A stretch of DNA of 22,351 bases. Origin: a virus. The position numbers and the translations under genes were made by a program. How positions within the stretch are numbered: position 1 is the stretch's first letter; each line of letters starts with the position of its first letter. The notes below the pieces were generated by a model. That model did not search any database and was not told where the DNA came from. It saw only the letters and a program-made list of their open reading frames with translations. The stretch is taken from IMG/VR virus record IMGVR_UViG_3300008267_000434, positions 1 through 22,351 of that record. One strand, given 5' to 3'. Shown here piece by piece: positions 6,429 through 14,316 of this stretch.

Positions 6429-6884
6429 TTACAAATCTACTATTTTATATAGTTTTGTATTTACTCTTTTTAGTTCTGGACCTTTTGTTAATAGTATGCA
6501 GTTTGCATAATCAGGCCAGTTGATTTTAAAATTCTTATCTAATATTCCTCCATTAAGTGATTCAATTAATCTATTTAATGAATTAATTGTATAAAGAGTA
6601 TTTGACTCTTTCTTTCTATGAACTAATACTGTATTTGGAATAAAATTAGATACATTATCTAAATCAACATTATATGTAATTACAAATTCCTCTTGGCTTT
6701 TAGCATATAATATAAATATCTTGTTATATATAATTTTATATCTATCTTGAATTGTACTTAGAGTTCCTTCCAAGGTATCTTCGGTAGAAAAAGTACAAAC
6801 TAGTTTATTTGACATGTCTAGGTAGTTGCTTAGTTGTTCGATATCATAATCGAAACTATTGGGGCTTATAGTGCTTGTTATCAT
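6429..6884 (-). CDS. Hypothetical 151-residue protein downstream of the polymerase
   Basis: I do not recognise the family. The protein is soluble-looking, with alternating strands and helices, no membrane segment and no signal peptide. The conserved-looking C-terminal half has the stretch NTLYTINSLNRLIES, then GGILDKNF and INWPDYANCILL, and ends in LYKIVDL. It starts 19 nt after the polymerase stop codon, so it is probably co-transcribed with it and may serve replication or its control. A TATTTATA sequence lies directly against the start codon, too close to act as a usual promoter. It could be a translational regulator or a polymerase accessory protein, but nothing in the sequence decides this. 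Confidence 0.6.
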   Translation of the reverse strand: MITSTISPNSFDYDIEQLSNYLDMSNKLVCTFSTEDTLEGTLSTIQDRYKIIYNKIFILYAKSQEEFVITYNVDLDNVSNFIPNTVLVHRKKESNTLYTINSLNRLIESLNGGILDKNFKINWPDYANCILLTKGPELKRVNTKLYKIVDL

Positions 6885-6903
6885 TTATAAATATGATTTT
6901 ATT

Positions 6904-8229
6904 TTATAAAACTAGATTGTTACTGTGTTTAAATTTAACTGGATAGTTTCCTTCCTGATTCATTATTGCTTCAATACCTTCTAATACTTCTTTTCCTTCT
7001 TTTTTATCAAAATCAAAAACAATAGCATCATAGGTATAAAGAGCTATTTTTGTTTTTTTATCTTGTAAATACACTACTAGATCTTTTAATATAAGAATAT
7101 TTCTACTTGTTTCCAACGACTGCATCATGTAGTTCATTAGCTTCTGCGGATGCATATCCTTTAAGTCACTGGTGAATCTCTTTCCTGATATTGGATCTTC
7201 TACATATCCTTTTTCTTGAAAATGCTGCCAGAGTCTATTTATAAAATTCTGTATTCTTTCAAAGATAGGTAGGAAAGCAAATTCAGGTGGAATCTTTCCA
7301 TAAATTGCATGGAAATTAATTTGCTTGGCTTTTGCATAATCCTCTTCTACTATTTCATCCTTTCCAAAATATAATTTTGCCAATTGCATGTGAGCTGATT
7401 CATCAGTTAATTCATAACCGATTTGCTGGCATAATAATCTTAAATGGTATCCATCAAAGTCAAATTCTACAAATAAGTCATTCTGAGGAATAATTGCTTT
7501 TCTAAATTCAGGTGCTTTAGGAATAGCTGCATAATTCACTGAATTAAAAGCATTTGTTGGTCTTGAGGTTGTATTATATAAATTATAGGAAGTATAAGCA
7601 ATATTATCTTCCATATTAAATACAGGATTATTTGGTTTGAATAATTCCAGGTATGGCTGGTATATTGTTCTTAGTCCGGTATGTTCTATTGCAAAGAATA
7701 CCGAAGTAGCTGTTTTATTATAGAAATCAAATCCATTTGGTATTGCAATATGCAATATAAACTCTATAGCTTTATAATCCTCTTCACATTTCTCATACAA
7801 TTTTGTGATTGGAATTAATGCATTTACTTCTTTAAAATCATGCAATCGATTATAGAACCAGTTATAAGTTAGGTTATTTTTACCTAATTCTAGTCTTTCA
7901 TAATTTGTCATTGAATAAACCAATGATAGATCTATAACATCCTTTAATATAAAGTGATACAGCAATTCTTTCTTATCAATGGTATAAAGTATTTTATATT
8001 GCTTAAGAATGTCGTAGACACGATCTTTATCTACATTAAGTCCTTCATCATGATTTATAGGAATAATATATCCTTCCTCATGATCCAATGGCTTGAGGTA
8101 AACTGCTATGGTTTTTGTTAGGAGCGGATGGTAGTTATCGTTTGAGGAGATTACTTTTATGTATCCTCCTTTTTCACTATAACTTTTAAGTATCTCTAAT
8201 TGCTGATCTGATTCAACGATGTAAAACAT
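6904..8229 (-). CDS. Divergent family A DNA polymerase with degenerate N-terminal exonuclease-like domain
   Basis: Template-directed DNA synthesis is the expected role. The 441 residues are short for the family. Residues 1-110 recall the RNase H-like 3'-5' exonuclease fold in layout, but its DxE and NxxxFD motifs are missing. The polymerase half keeps TSRPT (R223, before motif A) and motif A with D257 in FDFDGYHLR. Motif B keeps K302, F306 and Y310 in KQINFHAIYG, the N366/Q370 helix is present, and motif C keeps D401 in TYDAIVFD. Unusual replacements against E. coli Pol I are H262 for E710, Y298 for R754, and YDA for HDE in motif C. The gene begins just after the terminator of the tail module and is followed by the 151-residue gene. 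I am fairly sure of the family. Whether it is the main replicase is open. Confidence 0.82.
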   Translation of the reverse strand: MFYIVESDQQLEILKSYSEKGGYIKVISSNDNYHPLLTKTIAVYLKPLDHEEGYIIPINHDEGLNVDKDRVYDILKQYKILYTIDKKELLYHFILKDVIDLSLVYSMTNYERLELGKNNLTYNWFYNRLHDFKEVNALIPITKLYEKCEEDYKAIEFILHIAIPNGFDFYNKTATSVFFAIEHTGLRTIYQPYLELFKPNNPVFNMEDNIAYTSYNLYNTTSRPTNAFNSVNYAAIPKAPEFRKAIIPQNDLFVEFDFDGYHLRLLCQQIGYELTDESAHMQLAKLYFGKDEIVEEDYAKAKQINFHAIYGKIPPEFAFLPIFERIQNFINRLWQHFQEKGYVEDPISGKRFTSDLKDMHPQKLMNYMMQSLETSRNILILKDLVVYLQDKKTKIALYTYDAIVFDFDKKEGKEVLEGIEAIMNQEGNYPVKFKHSNNLVL

Positions 8230-8253
8230 TTATATAACCTTTTCTTTAATATA

Positions 8254-8281
8254 AGAAAAAAGGCCTGCAAAAGCAAGCCTT
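8254..8281 (-). terminator. Rho-independent terminator ending the tail/baseplate unit
   Basis: On the coding strand a stem of AAGGC/GCCTT continues past one mismatch into TGC/GCA, closes on a TTTT loop, and is followed by a run of six T. It starts 4 nt after the stop codon of the 225-residue gene and precedes the polymerase start by about 25 nt. It separates the virion genes from the replication genes. Confidence 0.85.
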
Positions 8282-8285
8282 ATTG

Positions 8286-8963
8286 TTATTTTCTTAAATC
8301 GAAATTTGCTTTTCTAGAATTCTCTAAATCTACAAGTGGATCTTTTTCTACTTCTGTAGTAGATGATAATACCGGTTGCTGATTTGTAACTGGCTCTTCT
8401 ACAAGGAATGAATAATCTGTTACAAAAGCTGATATTCCTGGCATCTGAGGTTCTAAAGCATTAATTGCTTTTTTATTCTTTGATGCTGCTCCTTCGAAAG
8501 GATATCCATTGAAGTTTTTATCTTCGGCTGGTCCTTTTATAATCCAGTCTGTTTGTGTTAAATTATATCCAGGGAGTGCTTTTACTCTTATGTAGGTATC
8601 TTTATCTACCTCTGTTATTTTTTGTGAGGTTTTTAGTTGAATAAAGTACCTTTTTGTCTTACCTTTTTCTTTATCTCCTTTTTTTAATTTTAATTTGAAA
8701 AATCCTTTTAAAAGTCCTAGTATATTTGGTACCAGTGGCATTAGATCTTCTAAATAATTTGGTGTAATTTTCTCTAACTCTAGTCCATTATCTTCTGGTT
8801 TAGCTCCTGAATAATATTTTTTTTCGGCAGTTTCTATATACTGCCCTTTATATTCATCTCCTGTTTTCTTAATAACAAATTCACCTCCTGATGTTGATTT
8901 AGGTTTTTTGTAATTAAACTCAGGCATGTACCTAGGTTGTTTTAATTTTGGATCTTTTGCCAT
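8286..8963 (-). CDS. Putative baseplate-associated protein of unknown function
   Basis: Not assigned to a named family. I choose the ATG at 8963 (225 residues, start MAKDPKLKQPRY) over the upstream ATG at 9005. It lies one base after the hub gene's stop codon and gives the MA- start seen in the neighbouring structural genes; the longer form would overlap the hub gene by 41 nt. The protein has a Gly/Tyr-rich N-terminal part (YKGQYIETAEKKYYSG), a lysine-rich middle (about 90-110), and a compact beta-rich domain with YFIQLKTS and TYIRVKALPGY. It ends in a Pro/Thr-rich tail. It is the last gene of the tail unit, so a structural or assembly role at the baseplate is likely. The identity of its partner is unknown. 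Confidence 0.7.
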   Translation of the reverse strand: MAKDPKLKQPRYMPEFNYKKPKSTSGGEFVIKKTGDEYKGQYIETAEKKYYSGAKPEDNGLELEKITPNYLEDLMPLVPNILGLLKGFFKLKLKKGDKEKGKTKRYFIQLKTSQKITEVDKDTYIRVKALPGYNLTQTDWIIKGPAEDKNFNGYPFEGAASKNKKAINALEPQMPGISAFVTDYSFLVEEPVTNQQPVLSSTTEVEKDPLVDLENSRKANFDLRK

Positions 8964-8964
8964 A

Positions 8965-11787
8965 TTACGAATTTTGATATTCCCAATGCCATGCTTCACT
9001 TGCAATTCTCCTAAAACCGTATTTCTCTCCGTTAGCAGCTAACCACTTATATTCAGGGAAACTTTCTTTCATTTTTTGCGATGATTTATTTGCAAAATCG
9101 ACTGCTATTCCAAATCCGTGATTAGACCTACCTGGAGTGGCTGTTGGTGGCTTACAAACCCCACTAGAACAGTTCTCATTATATACTCTTTGCTGATCTT
9201 GTAACGTCCTGTAGGCGGAGTTTATTTTAAATACTATACCGGCTGCTGTAGCAGCTGCTAACAGTCTATCTAAATCTTTTGAAGCTGTTATATATAAACG
9301 TATTCTACCTCCATCACTAGCAACAGCTCCTTTATAAGATTTCCAATTATTTATGTACCTTAATTTACTATCAGGTACTTCTCCATTTTTATAAGTTGTT
9401 CCTTCAATTGTTCTAAAAGCTCCTCCTACTTTCTTAGCTATTGCAGGTTTATTTGCATTTGGAACATTTATACTAGGTGTATTTGCTGGTGCGGTTCTTC
9501 CTCCTTGTGCTTGGGTTTTTTCTAAAACATAAAATAATGCTTTAACTGATGTTACCCATCTGTTATTACCTTCTATTGAATGTTCAATTCCTGTAATAGT
9601 AAACCCGAACTTACCTTCGTAATGAGCAGGGAGTATTCCTGGTGCTATTTTAAATGTTTGTCCTATTATAAATCCTCCTATTCCATCTAAGGATATTGAT
9701 AATTCTACAGGGATTAGGCCTGGTATTGGTTCTCCTTTAGTTGCTTTGTTTTTTTCTACGACATTTTCAACAGTCCATTCTGCATGCATTGTTTTTGCTG
9801 CTTCTAAATCTTCCTGATCATACCCATCTATACTTCCATTAAAATCATCAAAGAATGTTTCTACATCATCAAACCAATCCTCTACTCTATCTCGCTTTTC
9901 TTGCTGTTGTGTTATATCTTCTGGGCTTTTTGCAGGTTGTTTAGTTGAAGTATCTTTTGTGACTCTAATCCTGTCTATAATACTTGGATTCCATTTTATT
10001 AAATTTCCAACATTATCTGTATAGTTATATGTAGATCCTTGTGCAGCAATACTAATTTGTGATCCCATTTCATTGGAGATCTTACTACTGATGCTTACAT
10101 CTGTAAATATACTATCTAATCCTGTTAGAGTTAGTGTTGGATGATTATCTGCGTTTGTTGGTGTGGCACTTCTATCTACTAAGTAGTAAGTACTGTTATT
10201 ATCATCATATACAAAATCAAAGTCATTTATACCTCCTAAGGCAGTTTGCATTCCTTCCAATATTGATTGAAAAATATCATGCACACTTTTAGTTCTTTTA
10301 CCATCCTCGTCAAGTGATTCATCAATCTTACCAATTACGTATGGTACTGATACCATAATATTCAATATATCTTCTTTATCAAAATTTTCCGATGGAATAT
10401 TATCATGTATAGCATCAACCCTAATTGTGTATTCTTCTGTATCTTCAGGTTGATTATAGTTGTACAGGTAGTAACTAATAGCAGGACTAATTAAGGCTGG
10501 GGCTAGTGTTTTAAACCAGTCTATACTTGGTATTTGTACTTTCGCTTCCCAAGGAAGCACACATACAGTTGGATCTATTGAAAAATGCTCATCACTTGTT
10601 AAGTACTTTGAAGACTGGCTGTAATCTGTATTAAATTTTAAATACACATAATCTTCACTACCAAGAGACTTACTTACATCTATCCATGAAACATGTTTGT
10701 TAAATATGTCAAAAATTACTCTAATAGGTACCCAATGTGTTGGTGTATCTTCGTCTAATATACCTGTATCATCATGCTGAACTTTGTGATAGTATCCTCT
10801 GAAATCTTCCAAAGCTTTACTGAAGGTAGGCATACCTTCTTCTAGATCAACTCTATCAAAGTAATCATCTGTAACATCTTGTAGCTTTTGATGAAAATAG
10901 TGATACATACTTTTTTTCTGTATCTTTCCTGTTGTAGAATTTCCATTATCTATTTCATCTTGAGGTAGTCTCTGCCCTGGGTGAAATCGTAATGCTAATG
11001 ATTCTAGTATTTCTCCTGTCGATATAATTGAAACACTACATTCGTATCCTCCGCTTTTTGTATAACTCCAGTTAAAGTTCTTAACATAGCCAATCATCCC
11101 TTCATAGTTGTAACTATTTTTTTCTCTCAACGACTTTATCTCATTAAGAATTTCCTGCATTGTTATACCGCTACGGAAAAAATCCTGTGATACTGGTTCT
11201 ACTAAAGTTTGTACCTCTCCTGAGTTATCTAAAAAAATACTGTGGCCCCATTCTAGTAATACTGTGAATCCTGGTCTTAGGTATAGTTTTTCCATGAATT
11301 CAAAATCTTCTAGAGTCCAGCATGAAAATTTTACTTCTGCCTCTCTTAAGGTTCCGTAAGTATTCTTAGATTGAACAGTCATTCCTGTTATACCTGGCAT
11401 TGGTCTGATACCGGCTGTTTTTTGTCTATTACTGTATGCATTGTATAATGATCCTACATCCTGATCTGCAATAGAAAATCCCTCTCCGAACCCTATTCCT
11501 TCTCTCAAAGATCCATTCGGATCTAATAAACCTCCTGCAAGTACATTAGTTGCTGCTAAAGTAGAATCTCCTTTTATGTCTCCTCTACCTGCTTTATTTA
11601 GTAACAGTCTATTTTCTTCATCTGTTAATGTATTTACAGCAGAAGACATTTTTATCCAGCCTGTTTTAGATGTTAAGAACATTAACTCATTATTTGTTCT
11701 TTGAGTAGTTTTTCCGTGTAAGGCTTGTCTTCTACTTATCTGTTCTGCAACACCTTCTGTAAGTGGACTATATATACCTCCTGCCAT
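8965..11787 (-). CDS. Baseplate hub protein fused to a C-terminal M15/VanY-type peptidase (tail lysin)
   Basis: A large hub component that also carries a peptidoglycan-cutting enzyme, for local wall digestion when the tail contracts. Residues 1-756 form the structural part. The segment FTITGIEHSIEGNNRWVT (about 729-746) is typical of gp27/VgrG/gpD-like hub proteins. After a Pro/Asn-rich linker the last ~140 residues form a D-Ala-D-Ala carboxypeptidase/endopeptidase domain. Its signatures are SAYRT (857-861), NHGFGIAVD with zinc ligands H890 and D897, and EAWHWEY with E931 and ligand H934. C873 and C878 could form a disulfide. T4 achieves the same with a lysozyme domain in gp5. Its start overlaps the LysM gene stop by one base (TAATG). 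The exact bond cleaved cannot be read from sequence. Confidence 0.88.
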   Translation of the reverse strand: MAGGIYSPLTEGVAEQISRRQALHGKTTQRTNNELMFLTSKTGWIKMSSAVNTLTDEENRLLLNKAGRGDIKGDSTLAATNVLAGGLLDPNGSLREGIGFGEGFSIADQDVGSLYNAYSNRQKTAGIRPMPGITGMTVQSKNTYGTLREAEVKFSCWTLEDFEFMEKLYLRPGFTVLLEWGHSIFLDNSGEVQTLVEPVSQDFFRSGITMQEILNEIKSLREKNSYNYEGMIGYVKNFNWSYTKSGGYECSVSIISTGEILESLALRFHPGQRLPQDEIDNGNSTTGKIQKKSMYHYFHQKLQDVTDDYFDRVDLEEGMPTFSKALEDFRGYYHKVQHDDTGILDEDTPTHWVPIRVIFDIFNKHVSWIDVSKSLGSEDYVYLKFNTDYSQSSKYLTSDEHFSIDPTVCVLPWEAKVQIPSIDWFKTLAPALISPAISYYLYNYNQPEDTEEYTIRVDAIHDNIPSENFDKEDILNIMVSVPYVIGKIDESLDEDGKRTKSVHDIFQSILEGMQTALGGINDFDFVYDDNNSTYYLVDRSATPTNADNHPTLTLTGLDSIFTDVSISSKISNEMGSQISIAAQGSTYNYTDNVGNLIKWNPSIIDRIRVTKDTSTKQPAKSPEDITQQQEKRDRVEDWFDDVETFFDDFNGSIDGYDQEDLEAAKTMHAEWTVENVVEKNKATKGEPIPGLIPVELSISLDGIGGFIIGQTFKIAPGILPAHYEGKFGFTITGIEHSIEGNNRWVTSVKALFYVLEKTQAQGGRTAPANTPSINVPNANKPAIAKKVGGAFRTIEGTTYKNGEVPDSKLRYINNWKSYKGAVASDGGRIRLYITASKDLDRLLAAATAAGIVFKINSAYRTLQDQQRVYNENCSSGVCKPPTATPGRSNHGFGIAVDFANKSSQKMKESFPEYKWLAANGEKYGFRRIASEAWHWEYQNS

Positions 11788-12092
11788 TATCTCTTACTGT
11801 TTACTCTATTATATAACTGAACTGCTTGTTCTTTATTTGAAGGAATTCTGATTTGAACTCCTGGATTAACTACTAATGATGCTTGTTGAGAATTATTTGC
11901 TGATGCAATGATCCACCATAGTGAAGCATCTCCGTAAAATTGATAAGCTAAAGTATCGTATCTATCTCCTGCTGTAGTTATTACGTAATAATCTTGACTA
12001 GATGGTGGAATTTCAGGATAAATTGGATTTATCTTATATCTTACGTTTGATTGAGTCTTTATTTCGTATATGTCTCTATATCTGTTAGCCAT
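11787..12092 (-). CDS. LysM-like baseplate protein (gp53 / gpX type)
   Basis: Small baseplate component. Most of its 101 residues form one LysM-like module: YYVITTAGDRYDTLAYQFYG, then SLWWIIASANN and a terminal LVVNPGVQIRIPS. This is the pattern of phage tail proteins such as P2 gpX and the LysM portion of T4 gp53, where the module serves protein-protein contact in the baseplate rather than only glycan binding. It lies directly between the 655-residue tail protein (4-nt gap) and the hub-lysin (one-base overlap TAATG), so the three are probably made together and meet in the baseplate. The assignment to gp53 in particular is tentative. Confidence 0.78.
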   Translation of the reverse strand: MANRYRDIYEIKTQSNVRYKINPIYPEIPPSSQDYYVITTAGDRYDTLAYQFYGDASLWWIIASANNSQQASLVVNPGVQIRIPSNKEQAVQLYNRVNSKR

Positions 12093-12096
12093 CTTT

Positions 12097-14064
12097 TTAT
12101 GTTAATACTGCATCATCTTCTGTAAAATATCGCGGATTTTGACTAGCATTAGTAAAATACGGATATAATCCTGTCTGTGGTGCAAAAGTATGAATTGGTC
12201 TAAATGTTACTGCACATTGCATTCCCATTGGTAATACTTGTGATTCTGGTTCAACACCCTCCGGCTGTCCCATTGCTATCTCCCAAGGCATTCCTTCAAT
12301 TAAGTTATACTTTACTGATGTGATTACTCCTGGTGTTTGATCAAGATACGAACCAACTGTCATTTTAGCAAATGTACCTCTCATATATTTTGTCATCATT
12401 CCTCCATAGGTTGGTGCTGTAGCTGATGCTAGGTACACCATTTTTTTATACAAAGGTTTCATTTCTACTCTTGTAGCAGCAGCTACTTTAAATGATAGTG
12501 TTATATCTCTTTCAAATCCTCCGTATGTATAAAAGTTCTCTGCTCTACCTACGTACTTATGTGCTTGCCAATCTGCAGTATATCCGTCATCAAAATTATC
12601 TATAAATGCTCTGAAGTATAAGAATCTTGGTTGTGCATCTGGTGTGATTATCTCAAAATAAAGCTTAGCTAAATCTCTTCCTGCTCCAACACCATCCGGC
12701 TTATCTGTTGTTACATCTATATTATTTATCTGATCTATTTCATAATCTTCCGGATTCGTCCAATATGTTTTAGATGTCTTAGCTTTACTATTTTTACCTT
12801 GATCTCCTAAAGCAACTCTTACCTCTCTAATGGCAGGCATAGTACTACTACCTATTTTTCTATTTTGCTGTCCTTGGTAGTATGTATTACCGTAACCATA
12901 TTCATTATTCGGTGTTGGAGTTTCATGACTCTTTTCATATTGAGGTGCTCCTTTAGCTTTGGCTATGGACATTCCTTTAACTAGGTCTGTTGGCTGTTCT
13001 CCTCCAGTTGGTATAACACTAGAACCTGTTAAAGCTTGTGATATATTATAAACAGAATCTTTTCCTGTATATGTACTAGTTGATGTATATAATTGCTTTC
13101 CATCGTTACCGTTATCTCCTAAATCATACTTAACATCTTTATTTGATGCACTACCTGTAATTAAGTTCTGTGATGTTTTTACACCAGGAGTGACAGTTGT
13201 CTGTATTCCTGGGATAGATAGTGGAGCTCCTCCAAACGGATTTGATAGAGTTATTGCAGAACTAACTACAGATCCGGAAGGTTTTATTCTAGATTTGTTC
13301 TGTACTGCTGGATCTATAAATTTACTTTGGCTAAGTATCTTGTTAGTATTTCTATCTACAAATTGTTCTTTAACTCCCGTATTTGTGTACGGTTTCCATC
13401 CATCTATACCTACATTATCTTCAATAATAGTTGTACCTTCTTTTGCATATACGTATGATGATATATTTGGAATAAGTGTATTTACCTTTTCATCGTAATC
13501 TAAATTACTTTCTGCAGTTACTTTAAACTCTACAGGAGATATTTTTTGTCCAAACTTAGATTCAACTATTCCTTCTATAGGCTTTCCTTGTAACGCAAGT
13601 GGTGCTCCTTCTATTCCTCCTGCTCCAAAGAATTGAGCAAAACCAGAAGCTTGATTTCCGTTTGTTGGCTGTAGATATGTATCAGTTCTAAATCCTTTTA
13701 AGAAATGAAGTCCTGTTCCATTTACTGGAACTTGTGCAAGAGTTGATCCTAATATCTTTGCTGTACCGACTAAGGTGTTTCCTAATTGACCTAATACTGC
13801 TCCTGCTACTGTTTTGTTACCTCTATTTTTTATTTTATTGGCAACATTTATCTGTTGTAGCTGGGCTTCGTGTAATAGGTACTTAATTCCAGGCTTATCA
13901 ATAAGCATTTGGGCAATACGGGAAGTATCGTCTATACGAGCTTGTACCTGCATTCCTATTTGACTTCCAGGTGCTTGACCTATGTTCTTAGTAACGTAAG
14001 GTTTATCGTTTCCATAACGAAGACTTTTTAAGTCTGTTTGGAGATCTATTAATCCGTTTGCCAT
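12097..14064 (-). CDS. Large tail/baseplate structural protein (possible tail-tube junction protein, gp48/gp54-like)
   Basis: A 655-residue protein of the tail cluster. The N-terminus (GLIDLQTDLKSLRYGND) and a long Gly/Ser/Thr/Asn-rich middle (about 130-400) precede a compact C-terminal domain. In that domain LAKLYFEIITPD, YFRAFIDNFDDGYTADWQ, GRAENFYTYGGFERDITLSF and MRGTFAKMTVGSYL resemble a beta-barrel tail-tube or hub-like fold. Its place between the tape measure and the LysM-like baseplate gene suits a protein that joins tube and baseplate, the role of T4 gp48/gp54. That equivalence is inference from context and general pattern. Start at 14064, with an A/T-rich leader. Confidence 0.65.
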   Translation of the reverse strand: MANGLIDLQTDLKSLRYGNDKPYVTKNIGQAPGSQIGMQVQARIDDTSRIAQMLIDKPGIKYLLHEAQLQQINVANKIKNRGNKTVAGAVLGQLGNTLVGTAKILGSTLAQVPVNGTGLHFLKGFRTDTYLQPTNGNQASGFAQFFGAGGIEGAPLALQGKPIEGIVESKFGQKISPVEFKVTAESNLDYDEKVNTLIPNISSYVYAKEGTTIIEDNVGIDGWKPYTNTGVKEQFVDRNTNKILSQSKFIDPAVQNKSRIKPSGSVVSSAITLSNPFGGAPLSIPGIQTTVTPGVKTSQNLITGSASNKDVKYDLGDNGNDGKQLYTSTSTYTGKDSVYNISQALTGSSVIPTGGEQPTDLVKGMSIAKAKGAPQYEKSHETPTPNNEYGYGNTYYQGQQNRKIGSSTMPAIREVRVALGDQGKNSKAKTSKTYWTNPEDYEIDQINNIDVTTDKPDGVGAGRDLAKLYFEIITPDAQPRFLYFRAFIDNFDDGYTADWQAHKYVGRAENFYTYGGFERDITLSFKVAAATRVEMKPLYKKMVYLASATAPTYGGMMTKYMRGTFAKMTVGSYLDQTPGVITSVKYNLIEGMPWEIAMGQPEGVEPESQVLPMGMQCAVTFRPIHTFAPQTGLYPYFTNASQNPRYFTEDDAVLT

Positions 14065-14073
14065 AATTATTTA

Positions 14074-14283
14074 CTATCCTGGTGGATTATCTAAATATCT
14101 TCCTGGTGTTTGCCCGTTTAAGTCTAACTCGGACGGAGCTGGATATCCATTTGGTAAAAGTGGATTATCGTTAATTGATGATTGGTAATGTAGGGTTGAG
14201 TTTGGATTAGCACTTGGAATTTGTCCTGGTGTTGTTCCTTGCAAACCTAAATCACTAGTTGGTAATAAGTCTAATAGTCCCAT
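14074..14283 (-). CDS. Small Pro/Asn-rich tail-cluster protein
   Basis: A 69-residue protein, not recognised. It is rich in Pro, Gly, Asn, Leu and Ser, with an internal near-repeat: DLGLQGTTPG at about 11-20 and LDLNGQTPG at about 53-61, flanking HYQSSIND. This suggests two matching binding segments in an extended chain. It has no membrane segment or charged helix. A perfect copy of the promoter-like motif lies 14 nt upstream. It follows the tape-measure gene and precedes the 655-residue protein by 9 nt. The coding potential is supported by its place in the tight tail cluster and its shared motif. A role as tail assembly or connector peptide is only a guess. Confidence 0.65.
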   Translation of the reverse strand: MGLLDLLPTSDLGLQGTTPGQIPSANPNSTLHYQSSINDNPLLPNGYPAPSELDLNGQTPGRYLDNPPG

Positions 14284-14297
14284 TTGTATTGTTTTAA

Positions 14298-14311
14298 TTT
14301 ATTATAAATAG
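14298..14311 (-). promoter_or_regulatory. Promoter-like motif CTATTTATAATAAA before the 69-residue gene
   Basis: A perfect copy of the 14-mer on the coding strand, in the 33-nt gap after the tape-measure gene, with 14 nt between it and the start codon. If it is a promoter, it lets the baseplate genes be expressed apart from the tape measure. Confidence 0.6.
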
Positions 14312-14316
14312 TTTGT

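Noticed and set aside
6886-6893. TATTTATA on the coding strand next to the 151-residue gene start as a promoter
   Set aside because: Only one base separates it from the start codon, so a transcript begun there would probably miss the start; likely chance in AT-rich DNA.
8964-9005. Upstream start giving a 239-residue form of the protein after the hub
   Set aside because: It would overlap the peptidase end of the hub gene by 41 nt, and the extra 14 residues look like read-through of that end. The ATG at 8963 directly after the hub stop fits better.
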